A DNA stretch of 6,647 bases from an uncultured Hymenobacter sp. (GTDB lineage Bacteria; Bacteroidota; Bacteroidia; Cytophagales; Hymenobacteraceae): contig CALMOO010000547.1 of the NCBI GenBank assembly GCA_937871705.1, positions 1 through 6,647 of the forward strand. The letters are read 5' to 3'. The notes under the pieces were generated by a model, which had not been told where the DNA came from, searched no databases, and saw nothing but the letters and a program-made list of their open reading frames with translations. Positions 1 through 4,667 of this stretch are shown one piece after another (within the stretch, counting starts at the first letter, position 1; every line of letters starts with the position of its first letter). The translations under genes and the position numbers were made by a program.

Positions 1-262
1 AGCTTACATCGGCTGGCGACGGTAGCATCGTAGCCAGACGCACCGTGCCGCGGCCGAAACGCTGGTTCAGGGCGTCGAGACTGGCCAGTAAGCCCGGACG
101 GCTGGCCGGCGGACGCTTTTCTTCCCGTTCGTTGGCTGAGCGGCCGTAGGAGGGGGGCTAAACAAGCGGAGTTACTGGCCGGTGTTAGGCGGCTCCACGC
201 CGTCAAGTACCACGCCAGCTTGGTGATACGCGGTATCCGGTTCTCACAAGCGGCCGAGTAGC
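1..262 (-). pseudogene. umuC: Decayed 3' part of umuC (Y-family DNA polymerase V catalytic subunit)
   Basis: Read on the minus strand, this stretch gives the little-finger and C-terminal part of an UmuC-type translesion polymerase. A segment YHQAGVVLDGV (about 228-196) matches the family's Y-x-K-A-G-V-x-L signature. A segment RLFSPPSYGRS follows, then LLASLDALNQRFGRGTVRLA (about 90-30), the family's strongly conserved LD-x-LN-x-R-[FY]-G-x-G-x-V motif. The reading is broken: a TAA stop lies at 172-174, and an extra base near 229 puts the preceding GYR in another frame. Nothing recognisable as the catalytic palm remains upstream (beyond about 262). The 3' end runs off the window, so the terminal WxxR..SPxYTT part cannot be judged. 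Intact UmuC proteins are about 420 residues and usually follow umuD; no umuD is visible here. The identification is firm at motif level, and the upstream boundary is approximate. Confidence 0.72.
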
Positions 263-378
263 GAACGGGCCTAGTTGAGTACTACCGCCGTATCGGCTGT
301 TGGGCCACCTGGCAAGGTCAGCGTTGCGGACCGTGAATAGGCGGGGAGCACGTGCGGTGCGAAGCGGTTCTTGCTGAT

Positions 379-402
379 GTACAAAGATTCCATTCTGTAT
401 AG
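379..402. repeat. Imperfect 24-bp inverted repeat upstream of the recombinase
   Basis: The arms TGTACAAA and TTCTGTATA face each other across a short centre; seven of the eight outer positions pair. A size of 24 bp and two half-sites fit binding by a dimeric protein. Small serine recombinases bind such dyads at crossover or accessory sites and often repress their own gene. Assigning this dyad to the neighbouring recombinase is inference; chance occurrence in AT-richer DNA is possible. Confidence 0.35.
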
Positions 403-409
403 CAGAAGC

Positions 410-449
410 TTGTCACCGTTTCCAGCCCAACGTTTAGAAAATGTGACAA
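410..449. repeat. Perfect 7-bp inverted repeat arms spanning the recombinase promoter
   Basis: TTGTCAC (410-416) and GTGACAA (443-449) are exact reverse complements separated by 26 bases. The right arm falls where the -33 promoter element would be, about 17-23 bases before the -7 box at 466. A protein holding both arms would therefore compete with RNA polymerase. This could be an operator for self-control by the recombinase, or part of a recombination site. The pairing is seen directly; the role is inferred. Confidence 0.42.
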
Positions 450-473
450 ACCACTTTTCAGGGGGTAGTTTTG
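443..473 (+). promoter_or_regulatory. Bacteroidota-type promoter for the recombinase cassette
   Basis: TAGTTTTG at 466-473 matches the Bacteroidota -7 consensus TAnnTTTG exactly. The -33 element is weak: only TGTG around 442-445 lies at about the right distance instead of TTTG. With transcription starting about 7 bases past the centre of the box, the first RNA base would fall at about 477-481, on or next to the ATG at 478. The mRNA would then be leaderless or nearly so. A G-run at 461-465 lies upstream of that start and so could not act as a ribosome site. Confidence 0.5.
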
Positions 474-477
474 CTCC

Positions 478-1137
478 ATGAGTAAGTATGTGGCCTATTT
501 TAGAGTGAGCACTGCCCGCCAGGGGCAATCGGGCTTGGGCCTCGAAGCTCAACAGGCTGCAGTGCTGCGCTTCCTCCCTGGCGATGCCGTGCGGGTGGCC
601 GATTATATCGAGGTGGAGAGTGGGCGCAAGAGTGCGCGGCCCCAATTGCTGGCAGCTATCGCCCAGGCCCAGCGGGAGGAGGCGGTGCTGTTGGTGGCTA
701 AGTTGGATCGGTTGGCGCGGAGCGTAGCTTTCTTGGCTACGTTGATGGAGAGTCGGGTGCGCTTTCAGGCCGTCGACCCGCCCGCGGCGGATGAGTTTAC
801 CCTCCACATCTTAGCCGCGGTGGCCCAGAAGGAGGCCTCGGCCATCTCTAGTCGGACGCGGGATGCACTCGCGGCTAAGAAGGCGCGGGGGTTTACGCTG
901 GGTACCCCGGCTAATCTCACGGACGAGGCCAAGCTGAAAGGCTTAGTAGCGCGACAAGCGAATGCGCAGACCAATGTCAATAATAGACAGGCCGCGCAAC
1001 TGGCGACGCTCCTGCGGGCGACGGGGGCCAACTTGCGAGCTATTGCAAACCAACTCAATCAGTCCGGCTACACTACCCGGCGCGGGAAGGCGTTTCACCC
1101 CATGGGCGTGCAACGACTACTGGCTACTCCCCTATGA
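478..1137 (+). CDS. Small serine recombinase (resolvase/invertase family)
   Basis: A 219-residue site-specific recombinase that would cut and rejoin DNA through a covalent phosphoserine link. The N-terminal catalytic domain starts YFRVSTARQ, giving Arg9 and the nucleophile Ser11. The second catalytic block K-L-D-R-L-A-R-S lies at 75-82 (Asp77, Arg78, Arg81). A long helix at about 104-138 (ADEFTLHILAAVAQKEAS, then RTRDALAAKKARG) corresponds to the E-helix dimer interface. After a linker, residues 170-216 (LLRATGANLRAIANQLNQSG, TTRRGKAFHPMGVQRLL) form a recombinase-type helix-turn-helix. All key residues are present, so the enzyme looks active. Length fits small resolvases/invertases rather than the large phage integrases. 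The ATG follows a -7 box with almost no leader. The stop overlaps the next gene (ATGA at 1134-1137), so the recombinase heads a coupled operon. Target sites are unknown; the nearby inverted repeats are candidates. The family is certain; whether it acts as invertase, resolvase or transposition factor is not. Confidence 0.92.
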   Translation: MSKYVAYFRVSTARQGQSGLGLEAQQAAVLRFLPGDAVRVADYIEVESGRKSARPQLLAAIAQAQREEAVLLVAKLDRLARSVAFLATLMESRVRFQAVDPPAADEFTLHILAAVAQKEASAISSRTRDALAAKKARGFTLGTPANLTDEAKLKGLVARQANAQTNVNNRQAAQLATLLRATGANLRAIANQLNQSGYTTRRGKAFHPMGVQRLLATPL

Positions 1138-1682
1138 ACAGATTTCTTACCAGTCGGCAAAGTGCGCTCAGGAAGCGATGGCTTTTAGTAAGTGGACTGT
1201 TCGGGGCCGCCCTACCCGCCAAGAGTCAGAATACGGCCCCTTATCGCAGTTCTAGCTACGGAGATGTTGGGGCTATTGCCTTTGATCCTACGCACGATGA
1301 CCCCCGCTTTGTCCTCTGCGACGAGCACCACATCGCCCAGAGCTATCAAGTCAAGCCCACTTACCCGCTTGGGAACGGGGTCCTACAACACCGCTTACGC
1401 ACCGCCTTCGCAGCCCATCCCCGCTACCGCCGCGCCACGGGCATTGTCACCGTACGTTTTTTAATCAATTGCACGGGCGCGGCGGGACGCTTCCGCGTGT
1501 ACGAGGTGGATAATGCCTACCAACCCACTTCGTTTCCGCCGGAAATTGCGCGCTACCTGCTCCTGGCTGTCCGGGGCTTAGGCCGCTGGCAACCGGGCAC
1601 GTACCAGCACCACGTGTACGATAGCTACAAGTTTCTTTCCTTTAGGCTACAGGCAGGGCAACTCCTGACCATTTTCCCGTGA
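1134..1682 (+). CDS. Secreted TonB-C-terminal-like protein, function unknown
   Basis: A 182-residue protein. The N-terminus has basic residues (RQSALRKR), a hydrophobic stretch WLLVSGLFGAAL and a likely cleavage site after AKSQ (about residue 32), so it is predicted to enter the periplasm. Residues about 103-182 look like the TonB C-terminal fold used by many Bacteroidota periplasmic proteins. GIVTVRFLINCTGAAGRF is the first strand pair, EIARYLLLAVRGLGRWQPG is the helix ending in the typical W-x-P-G, and a final F-x-L-x-x-G-x-L strand ends in IFP. It lacks the N-terminal membrane anchor and proline-rich spacer of a true TonB, so it probably does not energise transport. Cys62 and Cys113 might form a disulfide. 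The start is fixed by the ATGA overlap with the recombinase, and the stop overlaps the TPR gene (GTGA), implying coupled translation. The domain call is by pattern and is moderate; the role is unknown. Confidence 0.75.
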   Translation: MNRFLTSRQSALRKRWLLVSGLFGAALPAKSQNTAPYRSSSYGDVGAIAFDPTHDDPRFVLCDEHHIAQSYQVKPTYPLGNGVLQHRLRTAFAAHPRYRRATGIVTVRFLINCTGAAGRFRVYEVDNAYQPTSFPPEIARYLLLAVRGLGRWQPGTYQHHVYDSYKFLSFRLQAGQLLTIFP

Positions 1683-2440
1683 GCAAGCGCCGTATATATG
1701 GTTTTTGGGGGGTAGTGGCCGTGCTACTCGGCGTCATCGGTTGGCAAGCCAAGCCGTTGCGGCACTGGTTGGCGGAAACGTGTTTTACCGTTAAAAACCT
1801 CTGGCCGCAAGGGGCACCACCGAGCCAGCGCTTGCTTGATGCGGCAATATGGCTCGACCCCTATTTGGCTAAAGCGTACTTGGAGAAATCCGTACCGTTT
1901 AACAAGCGCGGCGATTATGGGCAGGGCATGTACTACCTCAATCAAGCCGTGGCCTTGCAGCCCCGTGAATATCTGGGGTACCGGGGGTGGGTGCGGCTCT
2001 ACATGCTCCATGATTATGAGGGGTCTACCGACGATTTACGACGCTACGACGCCTTTACCCCCCATTTCACGGATTATCCGTGGAGTGAAAATCTCTACTT
2101 TCTGCTAGGGCTCAATTATTTGCAGTTAAATAAGCCGCGTCAGGCGGTCCGGTATTTTCAGCAGGCGAGCGCTACAGAATGCCACCAGTTCGGGGCTAAG
2201 TACGTCAATCCTTATAACTACTTGTATGCCGCCATCGCGCACCTGAGCTTGCAACAGTACCCCGCCGCTGTCCAGCAATTGGACAGCCTATCGCACCTAA
2301 ACGCGAAGTGTTCGGAAGCAGCGTACTATAAAGCGGTGGCGCTCTACCAGATGCAGCGCTTTACAGCGGCTACGCGTTGCATTGACCTTGCCGCTGCGCA
2401 ATACCAGCAAGGGGGCCCTTATTGGAGTATTCGCTATTGA
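1679..2440 (+). CDS. Membrane-anchored tetratricopeptide repeat protein
   Basis: A 253-residue protein with one N-terminal membrane segment (about residues 8-22, YGFWGVVAVLLGVIG) after a basic MSKRR start, so the rest probably faces the periplasm. Helical TPR units follow. Residues about 62-95 (AKAYLEKSVPFNKRGDYGQG, then LNQAVALQP) form the clearest unit, with a second at about 97-128. The family signature TPHFTDYPWSENLYFLLGL begins a third at 127-170, and two more span about 178-246. TPR arrays bind other proteins; no catalytic motif is visible. The YPW-ENxxFLxGL wording is typical of a TPR family widespread in Bacteroidota. GTG at 1679 is chosen as start because it overlaps the previous stop (GTGA) and places the membrane segment at the N-terminus. 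As last gene of the cassette it is followed within one base by a weak terminator hairpin. It may be a partner of the co-translated secreted protein, which is inference. Confidence 0.83.
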   Translation: MSKRRIYGFWGVVAVLLGVIGWQAKPLRHWLAETCFTVKNLWPQGAPPSQRLLDAAIWLDPYLAKAYLEKSVPFNKRGDYGQGMYYLNQAVALQPREYLGYRGWVRLYMLHDYEGSTDDLRRYDAFTPHFTDYPWSENLYFLLGLNYLQLNKPRQAVRYFQQASATECHQFGAKYVNPYNYLYAAIAHLSLQQYPAAVQQLDSLSHLNAKCSEAAYYKAVALYQMQRFTAATRCIDLAAAQYQQGGPYWSIRY

Positions 2441-2470
2441 TAAACAAGAGTTTATGATTTTATTTTTCCT
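2440..2470 (+). terminator. Probable weak intrinsic terminator of the recombinase cassette
   Basis: ATAAAC (2440-2445) and GTTTAT (2450-2455) form a perfect 6-bp stem with a 4-base loop. The T-rich run GATTTTATTTTTCC follows. The stem begins on the last base of the TPR stop codon. It is AT-rich and so weak as a hairpin, but position and T-tract suit the end of the operon. Confidence 0.42.
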
Positions 2471-2493
2471 TGCATTATTGTTCCTTTAATAAG

Positions 2494-2700
2494 ATGGAGC
2501 CATTGGGCATCGGCCAACGGGCGCTGATTACCTAGTCCTAGAGTCCCAGCGCTACTGAGCCCAACCCTGCCGCCGTTGTGGCCGAAAGTTGGCTACTAGG
2601 CCAACCGACGCCGACGTGCCCCAATCATGTGTGGGTCGGGGCTACCACTTATCTGCCGCTAGTGGGTGAGCGCTAGTGCTACCGTGATGCGAAGATTGGT
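2494..2700 (+). pseudogene. Decayed IS3-type transposase (OrfB) fragment
   Basis: In one frame this stretch reads LGIGQRALI, stops, PSATEPNPAAVVAESWLLGQ, then PTPTCPNHVWVGATTYLPLV, GER, a stop and CYRDAK. This matches the middle of IS3-family OrfB integrases: the R-T-T-D-S-x-P segment, the L-L-x-Q-P linker, then P-N-x-V-W-V-G-D-I-T-Y-L-P-L-V with W-C-Y-L and R-D-A-K. In-frame stops are present before and after the match (TAG at 2533-2535, 2539-2541 and 2674-2676). The first catalytic Asp of the DDE triad has become Ala (VWVGA at about 2629-2643). The LATW segment before RDAK is lost, and the second Asp and Glu regions are not found downstream. No OrfA or terminal inverted repeats were recognised. 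This is a dead remnant of an insertion. Its boundaries are approximate, set by where similarity fades. Confidence 0.66.
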
Positions 2701-2717
2701 CACTACTGCTGTTGCAA

Positions 2718-2785
2718 GATTAGCAAGAGGCCTGCTCAGCGGCAAGTACCTCCGCAATTAGCGAGGATTAGTAAGTGGCCGGCTC
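2718..2785 (+). repeat. 20-bp direct repeat, two copies 48 bp apart
   Basis: GATTAGCAAGAGGCCTGCTC at 2718-2737 and GATTAGTAAGTGGCCGGCTC at 2766-2785 agree at 17 of 20 positions. The offset of 48 is a multiple of three, and in one frame both copies read I-S-K-x-P-A, so the repeat may once have been coding. It may equally be a binding-site pair. It lies just past the recognisable end of the transposase remnant. Confidence 0.55.
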
Positions 2786-2881
2786 GATGTCGGCAGCTTT
2801 ATTACCACTGACTGCCACTGAACCTTCAACTATTTTGGATGGGCTATGCACCTTATCCGAAGCCGAAGAGCTTGACATAGT

Positions 2882-2964
2882 CCAGCTGATTTTGACCTAG
2901 CTGGCCGTGAGCAGCGTCATTAATAAAGGCTAACGCGCGAATACAGCTTTTTCGGTCTAGCTGG
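2882..2964 (-). repeat. Two related hairpin-forming repeats downstream of the NADH dehydrogenase
   Basis: On the minus strand, copy one (2964-2944) begins CCAGCTAG and folds as CAGCT, a 10-base A-rich loop, AGCTG. Copy two (2904-2882) begins with the same CCAGCTAG and folds as CCAGCT, an 11-base loop containing CAAAA, AGCTGG. The shared 8-mer recurs exactly 60 bp apart and both loops carry a C-A-A-A-A or G-A-A-A-A core. The copies follow the NADH dehydrogenase stop by about 15 and 75 bases. They could stabilise or end the transcript, although no clear U-run follows either hairpin. Confidence 0.45.
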
Positions 2965-2979
2965 ATTAGGCTCGTTACG

Positions 2980-4383
2980 CTAATCTCCCGCTAGGCAAGA
3001 GGCCTCCTGGGAATTTAGGCTAGGCTCTTGAATAGCGGGGGGCGGAGCGGTATAGTCGGGGGTAGCGGCCAGCACTTCGGCGGCACGCTTGCCTAGGTCG
3101 TCACCGCGCGGGCGCAGGGGCTGAATAATCAGCCGCAGGGCCTGCCCCGAGCTAAAGTAAGCAAATGCCCAGTCAACTAAGGCCACTGCTTTGTTGCGGA
3201 AGCCTACTAATAGGATGAGGTGAATAAACAGCCACGCCAGCCAGCCGAAAAAGCCCTTAAAATGAACCTGCTTGGGTAGGTCCACCACGGCTTGGTTGCG
3301 GCTCACGATGGCCATTACGCCTTTATTGCGGTACGTAAAATTCAAGGGCTGCTGTTGGTGGATAAGCCGCTGCAGATTAGCAGCCAGGTGGCTGGCCTGC
3401 TGTTGGGCTACGGGGGCGAGCATAGGAAGTCCCTTGGGCATAGCCTCGGTTACCATGCTAGCCACATCACCAATGGCAAAAATATTGGTTTGGCCCTGCA
3501 CTAGGTTCCAGCGGTTGACGTGTAGGCGCTTGTTGCGCGTTAGCGCCTCGTCGGGTAGGCCGGGTACCGCTGCACCATTGACGCCGGCAGCCCAAATCAG
3601 GTTGGCCGTCTCAATATATTCGGTAGCAGAGAAGTAGGCGCGCTTGTGCTCGTAGCTTCGGATGGTCGTATGAAAGTGCAGCTCTACACCCAGTTCTTCC
3701 AGGTAGCGCTGGGCGTCCTGTTGCGAAGCAGTTGACATGGGCTTGAGCACGGCCGCGCCTTCATCAACTAGAATAATGCGCATCTGCTGGAGGTCTAGCT
3801 CGGGGTAGTCTTTAGGCAGGACGCCACGACGCATCTCGGCTAGGGAGCCACTGAGCTCGACGCCGGTGGGCCCGCCGCCGACCACCACAATCGTGAGCAG
3901 CGCCTGACGCTCAGCGGGATTGCTGGTCAACAGCGCCTGTTCGAGGTTTTCAAATAGAAAACTTCTTAAATTCAGCGCGTTAGGAATGCTCTTAATTTGG
4001 CGGGCGTTCCGCTCGATGCTTTCCAGGCCGAAGAAATTGGTGAGCGAACCGGTGGCCAGTACTAGATAATCGTAGCTAATCTCGCCGATGCTAGTTTGCA
4101 GCAGGTTACGCGCTGGTACTACGCCTTGTACGTCGGCGACGCGGAAGAACAGGTTTTGTTGCCCCGTAAATATTTTGCGTATCGGGTAGGCGATGCTGTC
4201 GGCCTCCAGCGCGCCCGTGGCCACTTGGTAGAGTAAGGGCTGGAAGTTGTGGTAGTTGTTGCGGTCGATTACAACCACCTGCACTGGAGCATCAGCCAGG
4301 GCCTGCGCCAATTTCAGTCCTCCAAATCCGCAGCCTACGATAACTACCCGTGGCTGCGCCGAAAGTGGAATGTTAGTGTCCAT
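2980..4383 (-). CDS. ndh: Type II NADH:quinone oxidoreductase (NDH-2, NAD(P)/FAD-dependent)
   Basis: A single-subunit, non-proton-pumping respiratory enzyme that passes electrons from NADH through FAD to the membrane quinone. Numbering from the ATG at 4383 (467 residues), VVIVGCGFGGLKLA at about 13-26 is the first Rossmann fold (FAD), followed by the family's NYHNFQPLLYQVATG (about 43-57). VVVGGGPTGVELSGSLAEM at about 166-184 is the second (NADH). NIFAIGD (300-306) is the FAD-contacting motif, and APVAQQQASHLA (about 323-334) matches the quinone-site AQxAxQ region. The C-terminal hydrophobic stretch FFGWLAWLFIHLILLVGF (about 378-395) is the expected membrane-binding part. A polar, proline-containing tail of about 45 residues extends past it. 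A longer start at 4434 is open, but its 17 extra residues lack family likeness, so the internal ATG is preferred. No Shine-Dalgarno site is visible. A related flavoprotein role is possible, but the motifs favour NDH-2. Confidence 0.92.
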   Translation of the reverse strand: MDTNIPLSAQPRVVIVGCGFGGLKLAQALADAPVQVVVIDRNNYHNFQPLLYQVATGALEADSIAYPIRKIFTGQQNLFFRVADVQGVVPARNLLQTSIGEISYDYLVLATGSLTNFFGLESIERNARQIKSIPNALNLRSFLFENLEQALLTSNPAERQALLTIVVVGGGPTGVELSGSLAEMRRGVLPKDYPELDLQQMRIILVDEGAAVLKPMSTASQQDAQRYLEELGVELHFHTTIRSYEHKRAYFSATEYIETANLIWAAGVNGAAVPGLPDEALTRNKRLHVNRWNLVQGQTNIFAIGDVASMVTEAMPKGLPMLAPVAQQQASHLAANLQRLIHQQQPLNFTYRNKGVMAIVSRNQAVVDLPKQVHFKGFFGWLAWLFIHLILLVGFRNKAVALVDWAFAYFSSGQALRLIIQPLRPRGDDLGKRAAEVLAATPDYTAPPPAIQEPSLNSQEASCLAGD

Positions 4384-4478
4384 AAGTCGCTGATGTTGAA
4401 ACCAAGGCCGTAGGCTAGGTAGGAAAAGCGGCAAGCTGACTAGGTAAGTATCAGCCGCGGCAACGTAGGCTGCTCAAA

Positions 4479-4499
4479 GCCAATGCCAGCAGCGTTGGC
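4479..4499 (-). promoter_or_regulatory. 21-bp imperfect dyad upstream of the NADH dehydrogenase
   Basis: GCCAA and TTGGC form the outer arms, with an inner GC/GC pair after one mismatch, around a five-base centre. The dyad lies about 95 bases before the NADH dehydrogenase start. It could be an operator or a hairpin in the 5' leader. No TAnnTTTG promoter box was found in this gap (4384-4667), so which of the two cannot be decided. Confidence 0.33.
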
Positions 4500-4576
4500 G
4501 GATGAAAACACTGGGTATATGCCCGTAAACAAGCTTGCTGAGCGTGTTAAGACGGTTCCCCAACTTGTACTTATCC

Positions 4577-4598
4577 AAAAAACCTAGGGCTCTCCAGG
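4577..4598 (-). terminator. Probable intrinsic terminator of the DACNV-type gene
   Basis: Read on the minus strand, CCTGG and CTAGG pair (one G-T wobble) around the six-base loop AGAGCC. Six T residues follow directly (A-run at 4577-4582 on the plus strand). The hairpin lies about 70 bases past the stop at 4668, so it would end that transcript before the NADH dehydrogenase and imply separate transcription. The stem is short. TAGGTTTT inside it also resembles a -7 promoter box one base off consensus, so a promoter for the next gene is an alternative. Confidence 0.42.
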
Positions 4599-4667
4599 CC
4601 GACCCGAATAAGTGGCAACTTGCAGCTGGCCGAGCATGGTCGCTCGTTGCTGGCGCACCGGGCTAGC

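Larger units (their letters stand above)
263..465. other. Gene-free stretch between umuC remnant and recombinase
   Basis: No credible coding sequence is visible here. A minus-strand open frame crosses it but is mostly antisense to the recombinase gene and has no recognisable motif. What it does hold is two inverted repeats (379-402 and 410-449, listed separately) crowded against the recombinase promoter. The base composition falls from GC-rich to AT-richer after about 370, as is usual for a regulatory region. Confidence 0.5.
2701..2979. other. Gene-free stretch with repeats between IS remnant and NADH dehydrogenase
   Basis: No gene is supported here. A plus-strand frame of 37 codons (2787-2900) and an unstarted 43-codon minus frame (2984-2853) are open, but neither has a recognisable motif or start signal. 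The stretch does contain a 20-bp near-perfect direct repeat and two related hairpins, listed separately. It may include further unrecognisable debris of the transposase. Confidence 0.45.

Noticed and set aside
271..807. Minus-strand open frame of 178 codons
   Set aside because: Mostly antisense to the recombinase; no motif. Its tail (about 350-271) does not match a family I can name.
2787..2900. Plus-strand ORF of 37 codons
   Set aside because: It begins inside the direct-repeat area, lacks a start signal and has no recognisable motif.
2853..2984. Open minus-strand frame of 43 codons ending DYVKLFGFG
   Set aside because: It overlaps the ndh stop, has no ATG, GTG or TTG start, and resembles no family I recognise.
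4384..4434. Longer N-terminus for the NADH dehydrogenase
   Set aside because: The 17 added residues have no family likeness, and the ATG at 4383 sits the usual short distance before the FAD fold.
4530..4537. Palindrome CAAGCTTG upstream of ndh
   Set aside because: An 8-bp palindrome is expected by chance at this scale and nothing around it supports a site.
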